From: Acidobacteriota bacterium
GTDB taxonomy: Bacteria; Actinomycetota; Thermoleophilia; Gaiellales; Gaiellaceae
Assembly (NCBI GenBank): GCA_028876365.1
Contig: JAGWRZ010000130.1
Span: forward strand, 1 to 56,815
DNA length: 56,815 nucleotides
Reading direction: 5' to 3'
The translations under genes were made by a program, and so were the position numbers. Positions 34,099 to 42,395 of this stretch are shown piece by piece (position 1 is the first letter of the stretch; each line of letters opens with the position of its first letter). Under the pieces are notes generated by a model that did no database searches, was not told where the DNA came from, and saw nothing but the letters and a program-made list of their open reading frames with translations.

Positions 34099-34946
34099 CC
34101 CTTCATCGCTCCGGTGGTGGCGCTCGCGCCGGCGACGAGACGCCGCTGGGAGAGCATGAACACGATCATGATCGGCAGGGTCGTGAACACGACCGCCGCC
34201 GAGAGCCCCGGCCAATCCGTCCCGTTCGTCCCGAAGAAGGTCGAGAGCCCGACCTCGATCGGCTGGACCGAGGGGCTGCTCGTCATGATGAACGGCCACA
34301 GGAAGCTGTTCCACGAGCCGATGAAGATGTACAGGCCGATCGTGATGAGCGCGGGCCGCGCGAGCGGCGCGGCGATCGTGCGCAGAAACTGCAGCTGCGA
34401 CGCGCCGTCGAGCTCTGCGGCCTCGATCAGCTCCGGCGGGAGCGCGCCGAAGAACTGCCGCAGCAGGAAGATGCCGAACACGGACGCCCCCCAGGGGATG
34501 ATCTGCGCCCAGTAGGTGTCGAGCCAGTGCAGCTCCTTGAGGACGATGTAGTCCGGGATGAGCAAGACGACCTTGGGGATCATGAGGATGCTGAGGATGA
34601 GGAAGAAGGCGATCTCGCGTCCGCGGAACCGCATGACGCCGAGCGCGAAGCCGGCGAGCAGGGACGTGACGAGGACGAGGGCGACCGTGCTTCCGGCGAT
34701 GAGCACGGTGTTGAGGAAGTAGCGGACCCAGGACGCCTCGTGCCAGGCATGCCCGTAGTTGCCCACCACGCCGCCGGGCAGGAAGTTCGGCGGGAACTGG
34801 AAGACGCTGTTGCTCGAGTTCAGCGACGTCACCACGACCCAGTAGAAGGGGAACGCGAAGACGACGCCGACGAGAAGCGCGAGCAGCCCTGAGCGGAAGC
34901 GGCGAGACCGCTTCCGCCACAGGGCCGATCCCGCGCGGTTCGTCAC
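34095..34946 (-). CDS. Sugar ABC transporter permease (MalG type)
   Basis: The 283-aa protein has six predicted helices and the EAA loop EAAELDGASQLQFLRTIAAPL that docks on the ATPase. The C-terminal FMLSQRRLVAGASATTGAMKG is the usual MalG ending. GTG 34946 overlaps the stop of the binding-protein gene. It is the second membrane subunit of the importer. Confidence 0.93.
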   Translation of the reverse strand: MTNRAGSALWRKRSRRFRSGLLALLVGVVFAFPFYWVVVTSLNSSNSVFQFPPNFLPGGVVGNYGHAWHEASWVRYFLNTVLIAGSTVALVLVTSLLAGFALGVMRFRGREIAFFLILSILMIPKVVLLIPDYIVLKELHWLDTYWAQIIPWGASVFGIFLLRQFFGALPPELIEAAELDGASQLQFLRTIAAPLARPALITIGLYIFIGSWNSFLWPFIMTSSPSVQPIEVGLSTFFGTNGTDWPGLSAAVVFTTLPIMIVFMLSQRRLVAGASATTGAMKG

Positions 34947-36235
34947 GAACCGCTCGCCGCCTGCATCGCCTTCTGCTGCGCGGTCGCGAGCGCCGAGGCG
35001 GGGCTCGCACCGTTGTCGAGGACGGCCTGCATCGCCTCTGCGACGTATCCCTCCGCCTGCGTCCACCATGCGTACGGCGGGTTGCCGCCCGCGTACTGGA
35101 GCGCCTGGGCGGCGATCTTCTGGTACGGGTGCGTGGCGATGTAGCTCTTCATGTACACGAGCGCCGACTTCGTCACGGGCAGATAGCCGGTCTTGATCGC
35201 CCAGTACGCGGTCGCGTGCGGGCTGCTCAGGTACTTCATGAACTGCCAGGCGGCCGCGCGCTGCGCGGCGTTCGCCTGCGAGAAGATGACGATGTTCGTC
35301 CCGGCCATGGCGTTGCCCTCGCCGCCGTTCGGCCCGGCGGGAAGGGGCGCCACCTGCATGCTGAACTTGCCGCCGACGGCGGCGAGCATGTACGGGTAGC
35401 CGGCGATCGACGAGACGGCGAACGCCGAGCGGCCTGCGCCGAGGGCGGTCTGCTCCGGGTAGTTGGTGCCGACCTGGAGTGCGCCCTGGCCCTTGAGGTC
35501 GGCGAGGAACTGGAGCGCCTGTACCGCCGCCTTCGTGTCCAGGGTGGGCTTGCCGTTCTTGATCCACGTGCCGCCGAAGGCCTTGACGATCGACAGGTAC
35601 TCGAGCGTCCCGTTGGCCGGGGCCGACAAGGTGCCGGTGTCGAGGCTCTCACCCCAGTTGCCGCCGGTCGTCAGCTTCTTCTCGGCGGCGGCGTACTGCG
35701 CCCAGGTGGTCGGCACGGAGATGCCGGCCGCCTTCAGCATGTTCGCGTTGTAGAAGAGCACGTAGTCGCTCTTGTTGAACGGCCACATCCAGATCTTCCC
35801 GTCGGGCAGGAACAGGTCGTTCCACACACCCGTCCAGATGTTGCTCTTGAACGTCTTCGGGACGCCGACCGTCTTGCTGTTGACGTAGTTGTCGAGCGGG
35901 ATGATCGCCTTCGCGTCGGCGTAGCCGGCGGCCCAGTTCTCGTACGCCTGGCCCATCGTCGGCGGGTTGCCGGCGGCGATGGACGCCTGCTCCTTCTGCT
36001 GCAGGATGCCGTAGTTCGGCTCGGCGATGAGGTCGATGGTGATCCCGGGGTGCGTCTGCTCGAAGTTCTGCGTCAGGTCGTCGAGCGTCGGCTTCTGCGT
36101 TCCGGACGACATCGCTTCCATGAACGAGATCGTCACGTTGGCGCGATGGCCGGCCGTCGCAGCCGAAGCCGCGAGCGGCGTTGCGACCGCCGCGAATACG
36201 GCCGCGATCGCGATGAACCGTCTGTGCCGTGACAT
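34943..36235 (-). CDS. Extracellular solute-binding protein (CUT1 sugar type)
   Basis: The 430-aa exported protein begins with a signal peptide (FIAIAAVFAAVATPLAASAA). The family 1 binding-protein fold is seen in FEQTHPGITIDLI, ADAKAIIPLDNYV and WPFNKSDYVLFYNANML, the last close to the sugar-binding hinge of MalE/UgpB proteins. No lipobox cysteine is seen at the cleavage site, which is unusual for a Gram-positive-type importer. The ligand could be an oligosaccharide or glycerol-3-phosphate-like compound. Confidence 0.92.
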   Translation of the reverse strand: MSRHRRFIAIAAVFAAVATPLAASAATAGHRANVTISFMEAMSSGTQKPTLDDLTQNFEQTHPGITIDLIAEPNYGILQQKEQASIAAGNPPTMGQAYENWAAGYADAKAIIPLDNYVNSKTVGVPKTFKSNIWTGVWNDLFLPDGKIWMWPFNKSDYVLFYNANMLKAAGISVPTTWAQYAAAEKKLTTGGNWGESLDTGTLSAPANGTLEYLSIVKAFGGTWIKNGKPTLDTKAAVQALQFLADLKGQGALQVGTNYPEQTALGAGRSAFAVSSIAGYPYMLAAVGGKFSMQVAPLPAGPNGGEGNAMAGTNIVIFSQANAAQRAAAWQFMKYLSSPHATAYWAIKTGYLPVTKSALVYMKSYIATHPYQKIAAQALQYAGGNPPYAWWTQAEGYVAEAMQAVLDNGASPASALATAQQKAMQAASGS

Positions 36236-36267
36236 GCTTCCTCCCTCCAGAGGTGATTGGTTCACAT

Positions 36268-37200
36268 TCACGCTGCGCGCCGCGACAGCCGCAGCTGGGC
36301 CAGGGTGAACAGGGCGATGACGACGAAGAGGACGACGGCGATCGCGGCGCCGAAGCCCGTCTTGTAGAAGACGAAGCTCTGCTGGTAGAGAAGGAAGCCG
36401 GTCGTCGTCGTCGCGCTGAGCGGCCCTCCTCCAGTCATCGTGTAGATCTGCGTGAACGCCTGCAACGAGTCGATCGTGGTGATGACGATGACGAACAGCG
36501 TCGTGTTCATGAGTTGCGGCAGCACGACGTCCCGCACCTCGTGCCAGTAGCTCGCGCCGTCGACGCGTGCGGCCTCGCGCAGCTCGCCGGAGACGGTGGC
36601 GAGCCCGGCGAGGAAGATGATCACGGTGAATCCGAGGTCGTGCCAGAGCGTGTAGACGATGAGCGCCGGCATCGCCCACGTCGTCGACTGGAGCCAGCCG
36701 ACCTCGGGGAGATGGAGAAGCTTGAGGACGCTGTCGATGAGGCCGAACTGCGGGTTGAAGATCCAGACCCACACGATCGACGTGGCGACGAGCGGGGTGA
36801 AGTACGGCGTGAGCACGGCGAGCCGGACGATGCGGCGCACGAGACCGCGTTGGCTCAGGAGGAGCGCGATCCCGAGCCCGAGCACGGTGCTGCCGCCGAC
36901 GGTCGCGCCGACGAAGTACACCGACGTGACGATGGAGTTCCAGAAGTCGCTCGAATGCAGAAGCGCGGCGTAGTTGCCGCCGCCGACGAAGCGCGAGAGC
37001 GACGGGTTGAGCAGGTTCCAGTTGAAGAAGCTGATGTAGAGGACGAAGAGCGCCGGCCCGATCGTGAACACGAGGAAGACGAGGAGTGCGGGCGACAGGT
37101 ACAGGAATGCCAGCCGGCCGTTGCGGATCCCCGCCCTCGAGCGGGCGCGCGAGCGGGAGATGCCGAGCGCGCGGGCGGTGAGCGTGCTGTCGAGGCTCAC
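36268..37200 (-). CDS. Sugar ABC transporter permease (MalF type)
   Basis: The 310-aa protein has six predicted TMs and the EAA motif EAARVDGASYWHEVRDVVLP. The start is GTG 37200, overlapping the lacI stop (GTGA), so regulator and transporter are one transcript. It is followed after 32 bp by the binding-protein gene. It forms the permease heterodimer with the MalG-type subunit. Confidence 0.93.
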   Translation of the reverse strand: MSLDSTLTARALGISRSRARSRAGIRNGRLAFLYLSPALLVFLVFTIGPALFVLYISFFNWNLLNPSLSRFVGGGNYAALLHSSDFWNSIVTSVYFVGATVGGSTVLGLGIALLLSQRGLVRRIVRLAVLTPYFTPLVATSIVWVWIFNPQFGLIDSVLKLLHLPEVGWLQSTTWAMPALIVYTLWHDLGFTVIIFLAGLATVSGELREAARVDGASYWHEVRDVVLPQLMNTTLFVIVITTIDSLQAFTQIYTMTGGGPLSATTTTGFLLYQQSFVFYKTGFGAAIAVVLFVVIALFTLAQLRLSRRAA

Positions 37201-38240
37201 GTCCTCACCCCTGCGGCGGCAGGCGTCGTCGTTCGCCGCACGGCGAGCTCGTGCTCCATGATCACCTCGCGCGGCGGGATGTCCGGATCGGAGAGGCGCT
37301 CGAGCGCGAGCGAGACCGCTGCGCGGCCCATCTCGTGCCGCGGCTGCCGCACCGTCGTCAGCTGCACGAGGCGCGACGATGCGAACCAGATGTCGTCGTA
37401 TCCCGCCACGGAGACGTCGTCCGGCACCGCCAGCCCGTGGGCGAGAAACGCGTCGATGGCGCCGAGCGCGATGAGATCGTTTCCGCACAGCACCGCCTCG
37501 GGCGGACGGCGGCGCGACGCGAGGAGCTCCTGCGCGGCGCGGTAGCCGGCGTCGGCGGTGAGGCTGCATTCGCGTACCGACTCCGGCGCGGGCTCGAGTC
37601 CCGCCTCCGCGAGAGCGTCGAGGTAGCCGCGCGTCCGCTCGGAGCTCGCGGACGACGCGGAGGGCCCCGCGAGGACGGCGATGTCGCGGTGGCCGAGGTC
37701 GAGGAGGTGCTGCGCCTCCTCGCGTGCGCCCGCGCGGTCGTCGATGCCGACGAAGTCGGCGTGGATGCCCGGAATGCGACGGACGACCTGGACGATCGGC
37801 ACATCCGGCGAGACGACGTCGAACAGGAGCTCGCCGTCGGAGACGAGAAGGGAGGTGAAGATCAGGGCGCCGCACCGGTGGTCGCACAGGGCCTGCACCA
37901 CCTCGACGTCGATGCCGTCGTCGGCGCCTCCGTGACTCAGGACGACCTGGAAGCCGGCCTCGGCGGCGGCCGCGATCACGCCGCCCGCGATCTCGGGATA
38001 GAACGGGTTGGTGATGTCGGCGAGGACGAGGCCGAGCACGTTCGTTCGTCCCGTCCGGAGGCCGCTCGCGACACGGTTCGGCCGGAAGCCGAGCTCGTCG
38101 GCGATGCGGAGGACGTTCGCCCGCGTCTGGTCTCCGACGCCTCCCCGATCGTTCATGACGTACGAGACGGTGGCGATCGAGACGCCCGCCCGCTTCGCGA
38201 CATCGACGAGCGTCACTCTCTGCGGCGGCCCATCGGACAC
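37197..38240 (-). CDS. LacI-family transcriptional regulator
   Basis: The 347-aa repressor has an N-terminal HTH (VTLVDVAKRAGVSIATVSYVMND) and hinge (NRVASGLRTGRT), followed by a periplasmic-binding-protein-like ligand domain (LGLVLADITNPFYPEI). GTG 38240 is chosen because the TTG at 38276 given by the track would place the start inside the putative operator. It heads the ABC operon and is divergent from ribokinase, so it likely controls both in response to the imported sugar. Confidence 0.92.
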   Translation of the reverse strand: MSDGPPQRVTLVDVAKRAGVSIATVSYVMNDRGGVGDQTRANVLRIADELGFRPNRVASGLRTGRTNVLGLVLADITNPFYPEIAGGVIAAAAEAGFQVVLSHGGADDGIDVEVVQALCDHRCGALIFTSLLVSDGELLFDVVSPDVPIVQVVRRIPGIHADFVGIDDRAGAREEAQHLLDLGHRDIAVLAGPSASSASSERTRGYLDALAEAGLEPAPESVRECSLTADAGYRAAQELLASRRRPPEAVLCGNDLIALGAIDAFLAHGLAVPDDVSVAGYDDIWFASSRLVQLTTVRQPRHEMGRAAVSLALERLSDPDIPPREVIMEHELAVRRTTTPAAAGVRT

Positions 38241-38275
38241 CGAGGTAACGTAACCGCCTCTTAAACGTTTCGTCA
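38241..38275. promoter_or_regulatory. Divergent lacI/ribokinase control region with LacI-type operator
   Basis: Only 35 bp separate the two divergent start codons. The palindrome AAACGTTT (38263-38270) is a typical LacI-family half-site pair, and a second imperfect dyad GGTAACGTAACC lies beside it. Such a small gap implies overlapping promoters and possibly leaderless mRNA. Confidence 0.6.
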
Positions 38276-39229
38276 ATGGACTTTCGCTCTCGTTCCCACC
38301 CGGCGATCTGCGTCGTCGGGGCCGCGCTGATCGACCTGATCAGCTACGTCCCACGCCTGCCTGGCCCCGGCGAGACGCTGCACGGGCTCGACTTCCGGAT
38401 CGGATACGGCGGCAAGGGCGCGAACCAGGCGGTGATGGCCGCGAGGCTCGGCGCGCGTGTCGCGATGGTGACGCGGGTCGGCCGCGACACCTTCGGCGAC
38501 GGCATGCTCGAGAACTTCCGGAATGCCGGCGTCGACGTGACGCACGTGGCCGTCGATCCGGAGGCGCCCTCGGGAGTGGCGCCGATCGCGGTCGAGCCGG
38601 GCGGCGAGAACGTGATCGTCATCGTCACCGGCGCGAACGCGCGGATGACGACCGCCGATGTCGACGCTGCGCGCGGCGCGATCGCCGCGGCGGACGTGCT
38701 CGTGTGCCAGCTCGAGGTCCCGATCGAGGTCACGCTCGCGGCTCTCCGTGCGGCCGCCGAGTCCTCGACCGCCACCGTCCTCAATGCCGCGCCCGCTCTC
38801 GCGCTTCCCTTCGGCGCGTTCGCGGATGTCGACGTCGTGTGCGCGAACGAGTCGGAGGCGGCCACGCTGCTCGGGACGGAGATCGAGCCAGGCCGCGAGC
38901 TCGAGGCCGTCCGCGCGCTCCGCGACCTCGGGCCGCGGGCGGCCGTGATCACGCTCGGCGGGCGCGGCTGCGCGCTCTCGGCGGAGGGCTGCACGGCGAT
39001 CGAGCCCGGCAAGAAGGTGGACGTGGTGGACACGACGGGCGCCGGCGATGCGTTCGTCGGCGCGCTCGCGTGCGCCCTTGCGGGCGGAGCCCCGCTCGCG
39101 GCGGCAGCGGCCCGGGCGAACGCCGTCGCTGCGCTGAGCGTGACCCGGCGCGGGACCCAGACGAGCTTCCCCACCGCGGACGAGGTCGCCTCCGCGCCCT
39201 TCTCGGAGGTGGACGAGAGCGCGGGATGA
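38276..39229 (+). CDS. rbsK: Ribokinase-like PfkB sugar kinase
   Basis: The 317-aa PfkB-family kinase has an N-terminal GGKGANQAVMAARLG (PfkB signature 1), a C-terminal VDTTGAGDAFVGALA with the catalytic Asp, and lid strands in VSVTR-like regions. Best fit is ribokinase; other pentoses or nucleosides are possible. It is divergent from the LacI/ABC operon with a shared operator, so it probably phosphorylates the imported or released sugar. The two HAD phosphatases and the nuclease-like fusion across the operon would fit nucleoside or phosphosugar salvage. Confidence 0.85.
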   Translation: MDFRSRSHPAICVVGAALIDLISYVPRLPGPGETLHGLDFRIGYGGKGANQAVMAARLGARVAMVTRVGRDTFGDGMLENFRNAGVDVTHVAVDPEAPSGVAPIAVEPGGENVIVIVTGANARMTTADVDAARGAIAAADVLVCQLEVPIEVTLAALRAAAESSTATVLNAAPALALPFGAFADVDVVCANESEAATLLGTEIEPGRELEAVRALRDLGPRAAVITLGGRGCALSAEGCTAIEPGKKVDVVDTTGAGDAFVGALACALAGGAPLAAAAARANAVAALSVTRRGTQTSFPTADEVASAPFSEVDESAG

Positions 39230-39230
39230 C

Positions 39231-39258
39231 GAGGGGCCGGCGTCGCCGCCGGCCCCTC
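39231..39258. terminator. Bidirectional terminator hairpin
   Basis: GAGGGGCCGGCG-TCGC-CGCCGGCCCCTC is a perfect 12-bp stem placed exactly between the convergent ribokinase and cupredoxin stops. No U-run follows on either strand. Confidence 0.65.
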
Positions 39259-39281
39259 TCGATCCGGAGTCGCCGCGAGGC

Positions 39282-39719
39282 TCAGCGCTTCACGACGATC
39301 GATCCACGCATGTATCCGTTGTGGGTCATCGCCCACGAATCGCACGGGCTGCCACACCACCAGTCGTAGCTGCCGGCCTTCGGCACGGTGAGAGTGATGC
39401 TCGCCCGGCCCGGCTTCCCGCCCTTGGCGGCGGGGATGAGCACGTTCAGGTTGAGGCCCGGTGCGACGAGCGAGTGCATCCCGGTGTCGTAGTTCAGGAA
39501 CGTGACCGTCGTCTTGCGGCCCGCCTTGAGGACGAAGTCGGCCGGCAGGAACGCGTCGTGCCACTTCCCGTCGGGGCCCTTCCTGGCGTGCTCGCTGTCG
39601 GACTTGACGAGAACGGTCACCCGCTCCTGTGTCGGTGCGGAGCCCGCGGTCGCAGTGGCGCTCGCTGCCGATGCGCCGATCGCCGCAAGCACGAGTAGAG
39701 ACATGAACCAGCGCTTCAT
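39282..39719 (-). CDS. Secreted cupredoxin-like copper protein
   Basis: The 145-aa exported protein has a signal peptide ([20 protein letters not shown]) followed by one cupredoxin domain. Ligand candidates are His in GMHSLV and the cluster WWCGSPCDSWAMTHNGYM, which resembles the CuA loop of cytochrome oxidase subunit II (C-x3-C then H and M) with altered spacing. It may carry electrons or bind copper outside the cell. ATG 39719 follows GAGGAG at good spacing. Confidence 0.8.
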   Translation of the reverse strand: MKRWFMSLLVLAAIGASAASATATAGSAPTQERVTVLVKSDSEHARKGPDGKWHDAFLPADFVLKAGRKTTVTFLNYDTGMHSLVAPGLNLNVLIPAAKGGKPGRASITLTVPKAGSYDWWCGSPCDSWAMTHNGYMRGSIVVKR

Positions 39720-39899
39720 CCTGGCGACTCCTCGATCATGGCCGGCTCGCATCGAGCCGATCGGTTGTCGCCCAGCATCGGCCGACGGCGCTCCCGCCGC
39801 CTCCGGTGGACACCGCATACCGGCTACGGGGATTCCCCGACCCGCCCTCGCCCCTGGTGACCGGCGGCTCGCGGTTCAGGGCGCGCGCAGGAGCTGCGC

Positions 39900-40204
39900 G
39901 CAGACGAGGTCGCCAGAGGATGTCGGCCGCCCGCTCGACGCCGAGGCCGCGGCGTAACGCACGGCGCTCGTGCAGGTTCTCGACAACGGCACGCTGGTTC
40001 CCGTAGAACTCCGCCTCGATGCGCGCCCAGATCTCTGCGATCTCGGGCTCGGTCGGCGCGGCGTCGCGAAGGACGCTCAGAAGGCCGCCGATCCGGCCGC
40101 GGACGATCGTCGCGTTGTGGATGTCGAGGCGGACCTTGCGTTCCGGATCGGGCTCGTCGAGCACGGCGCGGAACCAGGCCTCGTGAGGGGGCGCCGGCGG
40201 CAGC
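39900..40204 (-). pseudogene. TetR-family regulator remnant (C-terminal domain only)
   Basis: The minus-strand frame reads LPPAPPHEAWFRAVLDEPDP, then RGRIGGLLSVLRDAAPTEPEIAEIW, then VVENLHERRALRRGLGVERAADILW, clearly a TetR C-terminal ligand domain. The N-terminal helix-turn-helix is missing; the 3' end of the large glycosyltransferase gene takes its place. After ADILW the sequence loses similarity. The track ORF (39736-40242) has no plausible start. The boundaries given are approximate. Confidence 0.65.
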
Positions 40205-42334
40205 TCAACGCGCCGGGGCGCGTGAACACGCCCGATTGCCACCGGCGGCGGCGTCGAGGCGCGTGACGCCGAGCATGGCGGCGACGATCCGGCCGTCGGG
40301 CAGAACTGTCATCGGTGACGCCGCGTACGCGATCGTCACCGGCGCCCGCGAGCAGAGCGGAATGTCGATGACGGCGCTCCGTCCGGCGCCGATCCGGCGG
40401 ACGACCGGCTGCTCGTGCGCGCTCGTGAACCGGATCGTGAGCGTCCGGCCGTTGCGCGGAGCGCGGATCGGAAGGACGAGACGGCCGTCCACGCGGCCGT
40501 GGCTCGGCCACACGGTGATGGAGCCTCTGCCTTCGAGCCAACCGTCGGGGGCCCGGCCGGCGATGACGTAGCGGAACCGGAGCGCGTCTCGAGCACGGAC
40601 GAACAGCAAGTCGGCGTTCGCGTACAACGGGGTCCCGTTCTGCAAGCGGAGGCCACCCGGCGAGGCCGAGAGGAGAACGTCGCCACGGCTCCGCGCGCCG
40701 TTCACGAGAAGCGTCCCGTCGCGCGCGACGCTCGCGGGCTCGACCGCGAACGTATCGGGCTCATTCGTCCCCGGGAGCAGCGCGAGCCGGTCGATCGACG
40801 GGTTCCAGAACAGGAGCGCATCGGCGACGAGCGTTCCCGGGAAGAGCACCATCGTTGCGTGCCCGCGCCCGGCGGCGTCGATCGCGGATGGGTTGCGGTC
40901 GAGGGCGATGTTGTACAGGGCGCGGCTCATCCGGACGTTGAGCGAGATCGCGCCGACGGAGCCCGCGGCCGTCGCGGCGGCGGCGAGCACCAGCGCGACC
41001 GCCGCGAGGGCGCGCGGCGCGATGAACGAGACCGCGAGCAGAACGACGACGGACGCCGCTCCGGCGAGGACGACCACGAGCGAGGCGGTCGATGCAGAGT
41101 GGACCATCTCCGCGAGCTGGCGGAGCGCGAAAAGGAACGGCGAATGGTCGAAACCGTCGCCGGCGACGTAGCCGGCGAGCGGCAGCCGCAGGCTCGCGAC
41201 GACGAGGGCGACGGCGACGATCGCGTGCACGGCTTTCCGCGGGCATCCACGGCGGGCGTAGAGCAGAAATGCGATCGTCCAGAGCGGCAGGAGATAGAAG
41301 AGGTATCGCTCCTGGACGAAGTCGGTGTGCCCGACGATGCGCGCCTGGGCCTTGTTCGGATGGCCGTAGACGATCGCCTCGGCGAAGACGCCGACGGTGA
41401 ACACCGCCGTCATCGCGGCGAATGCGAGCTCGGCCCGCCGCAAAGGTCGCACGAAAGCGAAGACGACGCCGAGGATGGCGCCGGGAACGAGGACGAACCC
41501 GCCCGCGAACGCGAGGACGAGCGCATCCGGCGCGATCAGGTGGAGAGCGGTGCTCGCCTTGAAGCCGGGCGTGAACGTAAAGCTCGGGTAATAGCCCGTG
41601 TTCCGTGCCGGGCCGAGCGCGGCGAGCGCTCCGCCGACGAGGAGGAACAGGGCGATCGCGATCCGGTGCGAGCGGACGAACCCGCGCAGCCGCCGCTCGC
41701 GCAGCACGACGGCGACGAGCGCGACGACGAAGCACGGCAGGAGCACGGCGAACTGCATCCGGGCGAACATCGCGAGGGCGGCGAGGCCGAGAAAGAACGC
41801 GAACGACCGCGCGCCGGGCCGGTCGATTGCGTGCACGGCGGCGGCGATCGCGCCGAGAGCGACGGGGTAGGCGACCGGCTCCGAGAGAACGAAGCTCGAG
41901 TAGACGGCTGCTGGGATCGCGAGGCTGAGACCGGCAGCGGCGAGCGCCCAGCGATAAGGGAGGTCGAGCCGGCGCGCGAGGTAGTAGACGGGGATGGCGG
42001 CGAGCGACATCACCACCGACTCGATCGCCTGCGTCGCGCGGTACGCCTCCTCGACGTTCGGGAACAGCCATGCCGGCGCCGTCAGGATTGGCTGCAGGAG
42101 TGGGAAGAAGTGCACCGGCATGCCGCGGACGATGGGCGCGTGCCCGGCTGCGAGTGACCGCGAGAAGGACGCGTACATGTACTCGTCCGGGAAGTAGTAC
42201 GGGGTCGGCCGGAGCCAGGCGGTGGCGATCCGAAGCGCCGCGCCGGCCGTCACGATCAGTGCGAGCGGCGCGATGCGGATGCCTGCGAAGGCGCCGTCGA
42301 GCGCGCGGCGGGGCGCGTGCGGAACGGCGCTCAC
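40205..42334 (-). CDS. Large GT-C membrane glycosyltransferase (ArnT/PMT-like)
   Basis: The 709-aa protein has about twelve TMs followed by a periplasmic beta-rich tail (from about residue 520). The first loop carries the acidic catalytic motif PDEYMYASFS, as in ArnT and protein-mannosyltransferases that use polyprenyl-phosphate sugars. The start is GTG 42334; the 900-aa track ORF extends through the antisense of the GT2 gene. It is divergent from the polysaccharide operon by 61 bp and probably decorates the same cell-surface glycan. Confidence 0.85.
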   Translation of the reverse strand: MSAVPHAPRRALDGAFAGIRIAPLALIVTAGAALRIATAWLRPTPYYFPDEYMYASFSRSLAAGHAPIVRGMPVHFFPLLQPILTAPAWLFPNVEEAYRATQAIESVVMSLAAIPVYYLARRLDLPYRWALAAAGLSLAIPAAVYSSFVLSEPVAYPVALGAIAAAVHAIDRPGARSFAFFLGLAALAMFARMQFAVLLPCFVVALVAVVLRERRLRGFVRSHRIAIALFLLVGGALAALGPARNTGYYPSFTFTPGFKASTALHLIAPDALVLAFAGGFVLVPGAILGVVFAFVRPLRRAELAFAAMTAVFTVGVFAEAIVYGHPNKAQARIVGHTDFVQERYLFYLLPLWTIAFLLYARRGCPRKAVHAIVAVALVVASLRLPLAGYVAGDGFDHSPFLFALRQLAEMVHSASTASLVVVLAGAASVVVLLAVSFIAPRALAAVALVLAAAATAAGSVGAISLNVRMSRALYNIALDRNPSAIDAAGRGHATMVLFPGTLVADALLFWNPSIDRLALLPGTNEPDTFAVEPASVARDGTLLVNGARSRGDVLLSASPGGLRLQNGTPLYANADLLFVRARDALRFRYVIAGRAPDGWLEGRGSITVWPSHGRVDGRLVLPIRAPRNGRTLTIRFTSAHEQPVVRRIGAGRSAVIDIPLCSRAPVTIAYAASPMTVLPDGRIVAAMLGVTRLDAAAGGNRACSRAPAR

Positions 42335-42395
42335 CGGCTCGATATCGGCATCGGGACGAGCCCGCTTGAGTCGGCGGTCGCGGCGACCGATACCA

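Noticed and set aside
38241-38276. TTG start of lacI at 38276
   Set aside because: It would place the start codon within the putative operator and over the ribokinase start; the GTG at 38240 starts just before the conserved HTH.
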